Assembly: GCF_921293095.1 (NCBI RefSeq)
Contig: NC_060252.1
Location: forward strand, 74,234,866 to 74,298,865
Length of the DNA: 64,000 nucleotides
Direction: 5' to 3'
Source of the DNA: Ischnura elegans
Lineage: Eukaryota; Arthropoda; Insecta; Odonata; Coenagrionidae
This document shows, piece after piece, positions 10,854-21,600 of the stretch. The notes under the pieces were generated by a model that saw nothing but the letters and a program-made list of their open reading frames with translations, had not been told where the DNA came from and did no database searches. Numbering within the stretch: the first letter of the stretch is position 1; each line of letters starts with the position of its first letter. The position numbers were made by a program, and so were the translations under genes.

Positions 10854-12770
10854 ATGCCTAGAAGTAAAGAAGGTAAGAAACGATCAGCAGTTGTAAAAGA
10901 AAATATTGAATGTGCAGTTATGGCAGTCATAAATGGTGAAATGTCATTGCGGCAAGCATGTGCAGATTTTACAGTAAAATTGGGAACACTACACAGACAT
11001 ATTGAAATTCATAAACAGTCAGGTTCAGATGTGTATAAATATGAAGCAACAAATGCAGTAAAACAAGTTTTTAATATTACAATGGAGGAGGAACTGCTTG
11101 ACTACATAAAGCAGGCAGCTCTTCTGCATTATGGGTTAACGAAATGGGAGATACGGGAGCTTGCATACCAGTATGCTAAAGCAAACAAAGTTAAATATCC
11201 TCAACAGTGGGATGAAAACCAAACTGCCGGAGGTGAATGGATGAGAAATTTTATGAAGAAACATGAAGCTTCGGTTGCACTTCGGAAGCCTGAAGCAACG
11301 TCTCTTGCTCGATCAACAAGCTTTAATAAATTCAATGTACAAGCATTCTTTAAAAATGTTAAAACTGTTCTGGAAAAGCATGGTCCATTTCCTGCACATC
11401 AAATTTACAATGTGGATGAGACAGGGCTATCAACGGTCCACGTACCACCGAAAATTGTGGCTCCAAAAGGCATAAAACAGTTGGGAAGTATGACTTCTGG
11501 AGAAAGGGGACAGAATGTGACCATGATTGCTGCAATTAACGCTGTTGGGAATCACATTCCTCCTATGTTTGTGTTTCCGAGAGTAAATTTCAAGGATTTC
11601 ATGTTAACTGGAGCTCCAGTAGGTAGCATAGGAGGTGCTAACCCATCCGGGTGGTCCAATGAGAGTCTATTCTTGAAATTTTTAGATCATTTCATACAAC
11701 ATGCAAAGCCTTCAAAAGAGGAACCAATTCTCATGTTCCTTGACAACCATGATAGCCATGTGAATATCCCAGTTATTGAGAAGGCCCGAGCTTCAGGAAT
11801 AATTATGATCACATTTCCTCCACACACTTCACATAAACTTCAGCCTCTAGATCGGACAGTTTTTGGTTCTTTCAAGATGCATTATAATAGGGCAATGAAT
11901 AACTGGATGTCCTCCAACCCAGGGAAATCTGTGTCAGTGTATGATGTTGCTCAATTGGTGGGCAGAGCATTTCCTCTTGCTTTTACTACCAGCAACATTC
12001 TGAGTGGTTTTAGTGCTACTGGCATCTCGCCACTGAATGAGGACATTTTTCAGGAAGATGAGTTTCTTTCCTCGTATGTCTCAGACCGTCCCGATCCAGC
12101 ACTGAATCCAGGAGAAAGGCATGAGCCACTGCAATTGGTGAGTAAACCTTCAACAAGTGAAGAGCCTACAATCTCACCAGTGATGATCAGACCGTTTCCA
12201 AAGGCGCTGCCTAGGAAGGGGACTTCTAAAGGAAGAGCAAAAGGAAAATCTAGAATTCTAACAGACACACCCAACAAGGAGGAAATTGCAGCACAGAAAA
12301 CAAGTGGTATCAGTAAGAAGAAAAAGCCCGTTAAACGTAAGTTGATAATAGACGATAGTGGGGACGAGTGCGAACAGGTGATTTGTCAAGATTCTTCATA
12401 TAAAGAAGTGAGTGTGCAAGAAATACTTGAACAAGATGCTGAAGACAAAATCGAAGAAAATGCCATTGCAGTGGGTATGGGAGAAAAAAGCATGAAATAT
12501 GTTCTTCCTCTAAAAAGTGTTGTTCGTGCAGTGGGGCAGTTTGTAGCAGTTACATATGATAACGAATTGTATCCTGGGAAAATAATCAATGTTAATGATG
12601 ATGGGGCAACCATTAGCTCAATGACAAAATCAAAAAAGTCATGGAAATGGCCAGAGAAAGAAGACATTTTAATATATCCATGGGAAGATATTTTAGGTGG
12701 TATTAACTCTCCAAGGCAAATTTCAAAAAGAGGATTTTTTCATGTACCAGAATTAAACTCAATGAATTAG
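10854..12770 (+). CDS. pogo/Tigger-like transposase
   Basis: This encodes a DDE transposase expected to bind the element's ends and cut and paste it at TA sites in the nucleus. I chose the ATG at 10854 (MPRSKEGKKR); the frame is open further upstream, but that part spans an inverted pair of terminal-type motifs and a TTTTAG acceptor-like site. The predicted length is 638 residues. Numbering here counts from the open-frame start at 10740, so subtract 38 for the ATG. A basic N-terminus and a psq-type helix-turn-helix (residues 50-90, MSLRQACADF) are followed by a CENP-B/pogo-like DNA-binding region (110-185) and a DDE_1 catalytic core with YNVDETG (D226), LDNHDSH (D335) and LQPLD (D371). The D335-D371 spacing is 35. 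A lysine-rich stretch (500-560) and a C-terminal module with VGQFVAV and PEKEDI follow. No stop or frameshift is seen. Confidence 0.9.
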   Translation: MPRSKEGKKRSAVVKENIECAVMAVINGEMSLRQACADFTVKLGTLHRHIEIHKQSGSDVYKYEATNAVKQVFNITMEEELLDYIKQAALLHYGLTKWEIRELAYQYAKANKVKYPQQWDENQTAGGEWMRNFMKKHEASVALRKPEATSLARSTSFNKFNVQAFFKNVKTVLEKHGPFPAHQIYNVDETGLSTVHVPPKIVAPKGIKQLGSMTSGERGQNVTMIAAINAVGNHIPPMFVFPRVNFKDFMLTGAPVGSIGGANPSGWSNESLFLKFLDHFIQHAKPSKEEPILMFLDNHDSHVNIPVIEKARASGIIMITFPPHTSHKLQPLDRTVFGSFKMHYNRAMNNWMSSNPGKSVSVYDVAQLVGRAFPLAFTTSNILSGFSATGISPLNEDIFQEDEFLSSYVSDRPDPALNPGERHEPLQLVSKPSTSEEPTISPVMIRPFPKALPRKGTSKGRAKGKSRILTDTPNKEEIAAQKTSGISKKKKPVKRKLIIDDSGDECEQVICQDSSYKEVSVQEILEQDAEDKIEENAIAVGMGEKSMKYVLPLKSVVRAVGQFVAVTYDNELYPGKIINVNDDGATISSMTKSKKSWKWPEKEDILIYPWEDILGGINSPRQISKRGFFHVPELNSMN

Positions 12771-12878
12771 GACATAACGTTTGCTAAATGTTCACTTAGT
12801 ATTTGTATGAGTATAGATGTTTTCATATTAAAAGATTAGATGGACTGCTAATACGTTTGCCAGATTTATACAAGCCAT

Positions 12879-12935
12879 GTTCCAAGGTACAACATGAGAT
12901 GTTCCAAGGTACAAGAAGTCACTGTACCTTGGAAC
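12879..12935. promoter_or_regulatory. Right subterminal cluster of the 12-bp motif
   Basis: Three exact copies at 12879-12890, 12901-12912 and 12924-12935, two in one orientation and one in the other, lie 3' of the transposase. A further copy (13100-13111) is inside the right inverted repeat. Confidence 0.6.
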
Positions 12936-13125
12936 ACATGTCATTGATATCAAAATTAAATGATTGCATTAAGGATCTGTTTATTATTTATCTGAATGGC
13001 ATTTAGAAAACATATACAATAGTGGTACCAAAGAATGGAAACAGGCAGAACCTCCGACCTCTCCTTTAAAGTATCAAAATGATTAAAAAACCAAAATCTG
13101 TTCCAAGGTACAACACCTTCCCCTA

Positions 13126-14509
13126 TTTCTATGTCAGTGTCATTCCTCGTCTTTCGCTGTTGTCAACAAAGTTTTGTTGAATTTCTTCACGAATCTCTCG
13201 TCCGTATGCATGATAAAAAGAAATATTTAACTTCAAATTTGAACGTTCATCAATAGATTTTTGAAAATCCACAGCACTAAGGTCAGATTTAGCCGGAGGT
13301 ACTGTGGTCTCTCTCCAATATGTCATCTGCGGGTAGTCCTTAAAGTCGATATTAAAATCCAGCTGTTAAAAAAATCTCGGATTGGCCGCCAAACGCATCC
13401 TTGCAACAACGCAAATTCGGTCTCTAGACTGCCCTCCCAATTTTTATGTCGCAAATCTAAGTCAACTTAGTGCAATTAGCAAATAAACCTCTCTAAAGGA
13501 TGAAATATGATTTGATGCTTTCCCGGCGAATGATGTAGGTAAACACTTATCGGGATTCAACGAAATTTATCCCTGATGATGAGCCCCTAGTCGGAGCTTG
13601 AAACGTTTGCGACAACCCGGTGGGAATCCCGAGAAGAGTTTACTCACACAGCAAGGGATGTTGTAATTATGCTTGTAGCAGAGGGATGATGCCTCCATTT
13701 TGGGCGATATTCACTTGGTACCATCGCATTCAAATTCTTTTTAATTTTTTGTATCTAATTTTCACTCGGAAAGGAATCGAGAATCGCAGATTTTATAACT
13801 TTTGCTAATCATCCGACGAGGGATTCAAACCCCCAAAAGTGGGACCCTGTTTCTTCAACTAACACCACACATTCCCCTCTAAACTTGGATTGATAAGTCC
13901 TCTTGCCTTTTTTCATCAGACAAAATTATAGTCTTTCATTCCAAATGTAGCCCTTTGATGCCTCTCTTTTCTTATTCACAATAATTAGCATCTTTTTCTG
14001 TCTACGTAAGTAATTCTGGTACACTACCTTGGATGTATCTTAAGAAGTTATGATTTTTGCGTAAGCTAAAGTTGCGGGGACGATCATCGCTGTTTCTTGG
14101 TTCTTGCATATCCCTCTATAACATTTGACAGACGCATTTTCCCAGCAGAAGTTCCAGTTTGTGTTTAGTCCTGAATGTTTATTTCATGAGGAACATAGAG
14201 ATAAAAATCGGATGATTTCTCTTCAGTTTAATTTTTTTTGGATGAATTGATGAAGAAAATTTTTGATACTATTTTCCCGTACAAGAATTGACGATGTCGA
14301 CTCAAGACTCTCCGACGATTCCCTTTTTTCCCTCAGTTGTCGAGTTTCTTTAGGATTCAATCCAGCAGCCATCATCTTCAGTTTCGTCCGCTGGTCTCTC
14401 AAAATTTCAAATGTTCCTTCAAAAGTGTGTGAGTTTTGTACTTCAATAAAACCCTACGTTTGGCGTATTTGCATTTTTCGTAAGTTTTAGTACTTCCTGT
14501 GGTACCGCT
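13126..14509 (-). other. Interior of the long-inverted-repeat element, unrecognised coding traces
   Basis: Two minus-strand open segments lie here: 13326-13129 (65 codons, containing FQKSIDERSNLKLNISFYHA) and about 14455-14228 (containing FEILRDQRTKLKMMAAGLNP and a KETRQLREKRESSES stretch). Both have protein-like composition but match no transposase family I can name. They may be fragments of the element's own protein. About 13573-13620 (plus) carries a hammerhead-like core and a CCCGAGAAGAGTTTA string, suggesting an old Penelope-type piece. The remainder is AT-rich. Confidence 0.35.
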
Positions 14510-15203
14510 AAATCCATTTAGTCACACACATAATTGAAGGGAAGCGTCACCATAGTTCGCACACCTTTATAGCCACTCACGAGGGCTTTTCATAGACCGT
14601 AGGCTCCTTTCCTGCGTTCTCGGATCTAAAAATATTTCATAACTTCTCTAAAAGTTGGTAACATCGATTTGCTTAACTCCGACGAGGCGCCTATTAAGGG
14701 ACAAGTCGTCTCACTACGCTTCCTTTATTACCTTCTTCCATCTTCCGATTTATATTATCATTACGCGGGATGAATTTTGCTGTATTGGAGGCGTGGGAGG
14801 GGGAGAATCGAGCAGGGAGGGGAAGGGATCGGCCTGCGGCTCTTGTATCCGCGACGCTGCGTGGGCGTTGGAATATTTTCTTCGCGGGCGCGGACTCAAA
14901 TTAGGCATTTTGTGGCTAAACGGTGGCAGGTACGTCAAAATGCACGAAATTTTTGTGCTAAAGGGGCAGTAACTCGGCAAAATCTATAGGGAATGACCAT
15001 AAAGTATTACATTTTTAGAATTTTGACCCTCCCCCCCTAAATCGCATTTGAGCGAGGGTCAGGGGTTCACCTGAGGCCTAAAAATTGTCAGGCCTTTTTT
15101 TTGATCGGTCCCACAACTTTTTTTCATTGGGCCAGATGGATTTGAAAAAATTGATTTTTCCGATCCGCCCTAGCATACAGGCTATAGCATCGCACCCTTG
15201 AGT

Positions 15204-16205
15204 CGAATACATCTACATCTACAGAATACCCCGCAATCCGCCTTAAAGGCGTGTGGCAGGGGGTGTTAGGACACCAGCCGTTTTCAGCTAAACAAAAATG
15301 AAGTGCTCTAAGGAGGTAGTGACTAGCGTTTATTTAAGTCCTTCCCATATCTATCCGTTCGGCAAACATCTTGCTTAATTTATCGCTTCTATCGGACCTG
15401 GAAATATAGTGTGGCTCTAATATTATGTTCTCTGTGTCACTCTTAAAGATATCCATTCTCAATTGTTCAAGAAATCTAAGCCTAGCGCGCAGCCTCCGAG
15501 TCTCCAACGGCTCCCAGCCTAATTCGCTTAACATCTGGGTAACACTGTCTGTACGCCCGTAGCAGTTTATGACGAAACGCGAAGCCTTCCTTTGTATTTT
15601 ATTCAGTTCGCGGATTAAGTCTTTCTGCACCGAATCCCATACGCTTGCTGCATATTCAAGGTGCGGTCGGACGAGAGCGAAATAGCACCTTTCTTTTACT
15701 TTCTCATCCGAAAATCTTCCCACAATACGCTTAACGAATCCTAATTTCTTCAGGGCTATGCCGCTAATATTCTTTATGTGTTCCCCACGTGAGGTTCGAG
15801 AGTAACTCCCAGGTACTTCACTTCGTCTATTGCCTTTATGTTAATACCATCCACTGCATAAACATGGTTAGAGTTGGACGAATTCCGCAAGAAATGTACC
15901 GCCATGCATTTGCTCAGATTAAGGTCACAAGGGTGGCGCGACATAACATATCGCAAATTAAGTTTGAGTCCCAACTCTTGGCTCCACAAATGAACGTTGT
16001 TTAAGTCAGATGATAGAATTTCACAGAGTGATCACTATTTCGCGATAGATGACAGCGTCGTCAGCAAATAAACGTAAGTATTTTACTGCTAATGCGGGAG
16101 CAGAGATCGTTAATGAATATAATGAACAATAGGGGGCCGATTACCTTGTGGAACACCTGATGTAACTTTTACAACATCAGAGTTAATTCCGCCAAGAACT
16201 ACTTT
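15204..16205 (-). pseudogene. LINE 3' part: reverse transcriptase C-terminus (Jockey/CR1-like)
   Basis: The minus strand encodes KVTSGVPQGN (about 16170-16140), a degraded GPLLF/FINDL region, an ADDAVIYRE catalytic box (about 16060), then LSKCMAVHF and DEVKYLGVTLE (15989-15774). 15723-15334 gives the thumb-like ALVRPHLEYAASVWD. A frameshift near 15790 and others near 16050-16140 kill it. The 3' end on the minus strand is at about 15204, where GATGTAGATGTA-type repeats end the element. The 5' part, including the endonuclease, is absent. It is a typical 5'-truncated LINE; the exact clade is not settled. Confidence 0.75.
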
Positions 16206-17224
16206 TTGTTTACGGAACGCAGTTTTCGGAAGGAAGCTGCTCACTCGAAGGGGCGAGGAGAGAGGTCAGCGAGGGCGAGCGACTCTAGGAAAGGGTTGCG
16301 GATTAGAGACTTGTCCAAGGGTGGGCCGCACTTAACTCGGGATTACCTGAGAAACTGTCCGAGATATTGTACCTTAACTGACAAGGTTCCTCCGAAAACC
16401 TATTTACTTGCGAGATAACACTCCTAAAATATGGAAAGATGCGAAAGGAAAAAATGAAAATCTTCTATATTATTTAACAACCAAACTCTACAAATGAGGT
16501 ACCAAAATACACAGAATTTATCAGAGAACATGCGACGGCATATCTTACTTCCTAAATATTGCTATTGTTTCCTAAAATTGGTTTTTAAATAATTAAAAAA
16601 ACTGTAAATATTCCTGACGTTAACGGCGCACAAACTGAATCATTTGTTCATTTGCAACAATATCTCGTATTCGTTAAATAACTTTTATCAAAATGCGGTT
16701 GATTCCACATTCAAGTCTCCTATTGATATAAGTATGAGTCATCATGTGCGTTTAACAGAGGATAGTGTAATTACTTCCAATGTTGTGTTTAAAGAGGTCC
16801 TCTGACCTCAATTTGTACATGAACATTCCAATTAAATTTGTACATAAGGCCCTGCCTTTTTTTCTACATTTTAAAATTAGAAACGCGCCTATCCCTCTGT
16901 GGGCCTGCATTGAAAAGAGCGGGGGAAGCCCGCAGGGAGCGGGCGCATCACGCTCGTCAACCTTTATTCTTTGACGATCCATTCCCTAAGTATTTCCCAC
17001 TCCCCCTCCTCTAACATCCACTTCCAACCCGAGTCTTACCCTATTCTCTTCATCGATTATTTTATTAGCAAGAAGGTTTTCATTTGATTATCATGTTGAA
17101 AAACCATCTAGACCAAATATTTTATCAGTCTCCCCTCATTCCCTTGTCCGTATTTCCTATACAACTATCCATGTGTGTTAATCAACCACTGTATATACGG
17201 ACAGAGAAAACCGTTAAAATGGCT
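16206..17224. other. Non-coding interval before the gypsy element
   Basis: No gene, repeat border or RNA was recognised. 16220-16390 is GC-richer than its surroundings; the rest is AT-rich. Open frames present are short and featureless. Confidence 0.4.
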
Positions 17225-17228
17225 TTTT

Positions 17229-17610
17229 TGTAAGTATCACGAAGATGGGACGTGACCTCCTTTTTCCACCTCTCGCCACCCACCACCCACGTGCCGCTGC
17301 ATTGGCGGTTTGCTTCTCGTCTTATCACTCTTCCTGTCACGCACCCCACTCCACATCTCCTTAGGCGTGAGAACCGTGCAGCGTCAGCAGAAGGCAGCCT
17401 CTTGGGTGGCCGCGAATGAGAAATACAGATATCACGCGGAGAGGCGTGCTATGAGAACGGCCGTTGGAGTTGCGTCCACGAAGAGGACGAGAGAGTGTGT
17501 TTGGCGGCTGTAGAGTGCGGATGTGCCCAATAAACCTGCTTGAGTAATGGAGTTTTTCCTTTAAACTAATCCTGCCTTTCCCTGATGCTATCGATATACT
17601 GAACCTTACA
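17229..17610 (+). repeat. 5' LTR of the gypsy element
   Basis: 382 bp, TG...CA type. An AATAAA signal is at 17529-17534, so the transcript end in the matching 3' LTR would lie downstream of it. No clear TATA box was seen. Confidence 0.95.
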
Positions 17611-17612
17611 TC

Positions 17613-17630
17613 TGGTGTCAGAAGTGGGAT
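17613..17630 (+). promoter_or_regulatory. Primer-binding site, tRNA-Leu type
   Basis: TGGTGTCAGAAGTGGGAT starts two bases after the 5' LTR. It is complementary to the 3' end of eukaryotic tRNA-Leu (ATCCCACTCCTGACACCA as I recall it) with one mismatch. TGG pairing with the CCA end fixes the position. Confidence 0.8.
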
Positions 17631-17673
17631 CGATATGTATCAAGGGGCAGTACACGAGACGACCTAAGGCGAG

Positions 17674-18600
17674 ATGGCGAGTCGGGTTAGTTTTGGCGGG
17701 CAAGAGGTGGACCTCCAACGGGTGATCGACGACTTTTCAGACAAACTTGAGCAGCTGGGTGCTGAGAACGAGCGTTTGAGAGCCGTCGTCGCCAGGGGAG
17801 AAGGGCAGGAGGTCGCTTCACCCGCGAGTGCAAAATTCACCCTCCTAAATTCCATAGAACCCTTCCATGGTCGCCCCGGCGATGACGCCGATGCCTACCT
17901 CGAGCGAGTCCAGCAGGTGGCGTCCCTGAGCGGATGGAGCGATGGGGAAACGCTCGCCGCCGCGCGGCTACGTCTGGGTGGGGAAGCCGCGGTGTACGAG
18001 CGCACGAGATCAGAATGTAAGACGGCGGCCACTTACTCGGCGTGGAAGAATATCATTCTCGACCGCTATCGCTCGAAGAAGACCGCTCGTTTCTACCGAG
18101 AGCTCCTAGCAGTCATTCACATGGAGCCGAAGGAGGACATCGAAGAGTTCGCGGATCGAGTCAGGCGGATCAACGCGCGGACGGCGGAAATCGGCGGAAC
18201 TCCGGAGCGGATGGAGGCAATGAGATACGAGGCTGATCAGCGAGCCTTGGATGCCTTCTTGAGAGGCCTTTCGGGCGAATTGGGCAGGCTATGCCGACTC
18301 GCTATGCCCGAGAGTTTCGACGCCGCCGTCGCGACGGCAGTGAGAATCCGGGAGGCTGAGAGGACGCCGCGTAATCCATCGCCCAGTCGTCGAGCGTTCC
18401 AGGTGACGGCTCGTGAGTGCTACAATTGCGGGCGCACTGGCCATTTCGCCCGTGAGTGTCGCAGCCAACGCCGTGGGAAGTGCTACAGCTGCGGCGTGGA
18501 GGGCCATTTTGCTCGTGAGTGCAGGAAGGGGTCATCGAGCCGGGCGGCCAATTTAAACGGCAAAGGGGTCGACCGTCCCGCCGGCGCCGACCCCTGGTAA
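17674..18600 (+). CDS. gag: gypsy Gag (capsid/nucleocapsid)
   Basis: This encodes the structural protein that forms the cytoplasmic particle and binds the element RNA; 308 residues. A predicted N-terminal coiled coil (about 14-40, with heptad-like leucines) precedes a retrotransposon capsid-type helical domain (55-215, with the WKNIILDRYRS and RFYRELLAVI segments). Two CCHC zinc knuckles follow: C249-C252-H257-C262 and C270-C273-H278-C283. The ATG at 17674 is 63 bases from the LTR and in frame with everything downstream. The stop TAA is at 18598-18600. The last 50 bases contain the frameshift cassette that leads into pol. GC content is higher than in the surrounding intergenic DNA. Confidence 0.93.
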   Translation: MASRVSFGGQEVDLQRVIDDFSDKLEQLGAENERLRAVVARGEGQEVASPASAKFTLLNSIEPFHGRPGDDADAYLERVQQVASLSGWSDGETLAAARLRLGGEAAVYERTRSECKTAATYSAWKNIILDRYRSKKTARFYRELLAVIHMEPKEDIEEFADRVRRINARTAEIGGTPERMEAMRYEADQRALDAFLRGLSGELGRLCRLAMPESFDAAVATAVRIREAERTPRNPSPSRRAFQVTARECYNCGRTGHFARECRSQRRGKCYSCGVEGHFARECRKGSSSRAANLNGKGVDRPAGADPW

Positions 18601-21600
18601 AGGAAGTGCTGATTCCAGCCGTCCAGGTGAGTGCGGGAGTGAAGGACTTAGTCGTGCGAGCGGTGGTTGAAGGGAAAATGTGCTCGTTTCTGTTAGACAC
18701 TGGGGCCCAAGTGTCATTATTAGTGCGGGGATCGTGTAGAGGGAGCGGGATGAAGCCGTCACAATATCGCATCCGAGGCGTCGCGGGGCGGGTGCTGAAA
18801 AGTTATGGTGAGAAGTCGGTGTCTTTAGAAATAGGCGGTTATGTTTATCCAATCAATGTGCAAGTAGTTGAAACATTGGGTGGTTTTGAAGGGATTTTGG
18901 GGTTAGATTTTCTATGTAAATACGGATGTGTAATCAACCTTCCAGAAAGGGCAATGAAACTAGACGGGCGTGTAATTCCGCTGCACGGGGCTGATGGGGT
19001 AGAGAATGATCGTTCGGAAAAGACATTTAGTGCGTTCCGGATCACTACGGACAAGGACCATGCGGTAATTCTTTCAGATGAGGAGTACATACCGCCGCGG
19101 TCGGAAAAAAGGTTTCTAGTGACTGTACCACGCGCGGCGGTAGGGGGCGCAGAAATGGTTGTGATAGAACCCAGATTGATCGAAGTGGAAGGGTGCGCCG
19201 TTGCCCGGACCCTGAGTAGGGTGGATGAGGAAAACCGGGTAATAGTAATGATGTCTAATTGGAGTGACGAGGGAATTAGAATACGTCGAGGTACGACGAT
19301 TGCCGCGGCAAACGGTGTGGAAATTAGTGAAGTTCCGGAAAGAGCAATTAGACGCGCGGAGAAGGACAAGTCGGGGTGGGATCTCACGGAAAAACTTGCA
19401 CACCTATCAGAGTCGGAAAGGAAACCTCTTCAGGAACTAATAGAAAGTTTTCGGGGACTATTTAGTGAAAAGGAATCCATCCCTGTTACTAATCTCGTCG
19501 AACATCATATTCCTACTGGTGACGCTCGTCCAATATACCGACGTCCGTATCGGATTCCTTTTCACCAGAAGCCCTTGGTTGAACAATTCGTCCAAGAGCA
19601 GTTAAAAACTGGGGTAATATCCCCTAGTTCCAGTCCTTGGGCGAGCCCAATTGTTATTGTTCCAAAAAAGTCTACCGATGGAAAGCCGGCGTACCGTTTT
19701 TGTGTAGACTTTAGGGCACTTAATGCTGTCACAATTCCTGACGTGTACCCGCTACCTAACATAGTAGAAACTTTGGATTATTTAGGGGGGTGTCGCTATT
19801 TCACTACTTTGGATATGACGAGTGGTTATCACCAGATACCCATGGCTAAAGACTCGCAGGAGAAAACCGCGTTTATTGTCGATAGTGGCCTGTATGAGTA
19901 TAAACGCATGCCCTTCGGCCTTAGGAACGCGCCGGGAAGTTTTCAGCGGATGATGGACGGCGTACTTAGAGGCCTTAAGCCGGAACGTTGTCTCGTCTAT
20001 TTAGACGATATTATCGTATTCAGTGACACGGTGGATGATCATGTTGTCCGGTTACGCTCTGTTTTCCAGCGGCTAAGTGACGCTGGGTTGTCGTTAAAAA
20101 TAGAGAAATGCAATTTTGCGGAAAGCAGCGTGAAGTATTTGGGTCATGTGATAAGTGGTGAAGGGGTGCGACCGGAATCAGAAAAAATTCAAGCGGTGCG
20201 AGATTTTCCAACACCTACGAACGTCCGAGAGCTGCAGTCATTTCTCGGCCTGGCTAACTACTATCGGCGATTTGTAAAGGGATTCGCGTCGATTGCAAAG
20301 CCGCTCACAAATCTTCTTAAAAAGGGGAGGGCATTCGAGTGGGACGCTGAATGCGAGGCTGCTTTGAGTCAATTGAAATACTCTCTAACTTCCACCCCTG
20401 TGCTGGCATATCCTGATTTTCGGAAACCGTTCACGTTGTCTACCGATGCTAGTAATCACGCCCTCGGCGCCGTGTTATCACAAGAGATTGGTGGAGAAGA
20501 ACATCCCGTCGCCTTTGCATCTCGTAGGCTTAATCAAGCGGAGCAAAATTATTCTGCCACTGAACGAGAATTACTCGCCGTCGTTTGGGCCGTAGGGTAT
20601 TTCAGGTGTTACTTATATGGGCGAAAATTTAACATTATCACTGATCATGCGGCTCTTAAATGGTTATTTTGTCTGAAGGATCCTAATAGCCGGTTGATTC
20701 GTTGGACATTAAAATTGTCGGAATACGATTACGAGGTGTGTCATAAGCCGGGGAAATTGCATGGGAATGCCGATGGGTTGAGCCGCAAGGTAAGAAAAGT
20801 CGCTGCAGAGGAGGAACTGAATCTAAAGGAGGCGCAAGAAGCAGACGCAGAGTGCATCGGATGGATCGGGAAGAATAAGTTTGAATTTGCGGATGGCTTG
20901 CTGTGTCGAATTGAGGAAGGGGTGCACAAAGTAGTTGTTCCTGCTGGTTTGAGGAGGCAAATACTAACGCAGTGTCATGACCATAGGCTCGCTGGGCACA
21001 TGGGTGTAAATTCCACGAAGTATCGCGTGGGCGGTCAGTATTGGTGGCCGGGATGGAAGAAAGACTGTACTGATTACGTCAGGGGGTGCGTGTCATGTCT
21101 ACGTAGGTCGCCATATGGGAAGACAAAGGCGCCATTGCAGCCGCTGCCGGAGGCGAACCGACCATTCCAATTCATTGCACTAGACATCGTGGGGCCGCTC
21201 CCAAAAACGGAACGCGGAAATCGTTACGTATTATCCATCATAGATCATTTTTCACGGTATTTGGTGATGGCGCCCTTGGGGGATCAAACCGCGGAATCTG
21301 TGTCCGTTACTCTGGTGCGCGATTGGATACTTAAGTTCGGTGTCCCGGAAAAAATACTTTCCGATCAGGGTAGTAATTTTACCTCGGAACTCTTCCAGAA
21401 TGTGTGTCGGTTGTTGGGCATAGAGAAGTTACAAACCTCCCCATTCCACCCCCAATGTAACGGCAGGGTCGAGAGAGTACACCGTACAATAGCTCAGATC
21501 ATCTCCCACTATGTTAATTGCAAAAACAATGACTGGGATTTGTGGGTAGGTTATGCAGTCTGTGCATACAATTCAAGCTGGCATAGAAGCGTACGTCGTT

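Larger units (their letters stand above)
10341..13123 (+). mobile_element. pogo/Tigger-type DNA transposon, apparently complete
   Basis: Terminal inverted repeats GGGGAAGGTGTTGTACCTTG (left) and the exact inverse (right, ending at 13123) extend about 25 bp and lie directly between TA dinucleotides (10339-10340 and 13124-13125), as expected for the IS630-Tc1-mariner superfamily. A long uninterrupted transposase frame fills the middle. The 12-mer GTACCTTGGAAC, including the copies in the terminal repeats, occurs eight times exactly in the non-coding ends, in both orientations. With intact ends and reading frame, the copy could be autonomous or recently so. It is inserted in the older long-inverted-repeat element. 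Confidence 0.88.
9487..15172. mobile_element. hAT-like element with about 670-bp terminal inverted repeats
   Basis: The left repeat runs from 9487 to about 10170 and the right from about 14510 to 15172. They are inverted copies with a few differences, both starting TAGGGCGGATC. GCATACAG is repeated exactly outside each end (9479-9486 and 15173-15180), an 8-bp target duplication. TAGGG fits the loose hAT terminal consensus, so hAT is the best guess; P-type is possible. The mirrored open frames in the two repeats are shared sequence, not genes. The centre holds a nested pogo transposon and about 1.4 kb of unrecognised DNA. A third copy of the repeat lies at 39090-39716. Confidence 0.8.

Noticed and set aside
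18519-18521. GTG as the start of pol
   Set aside because: A GTG start is unlikely in a eukaryotic retrotransposon when a complete frameshift signal lies 33 bases downstream.
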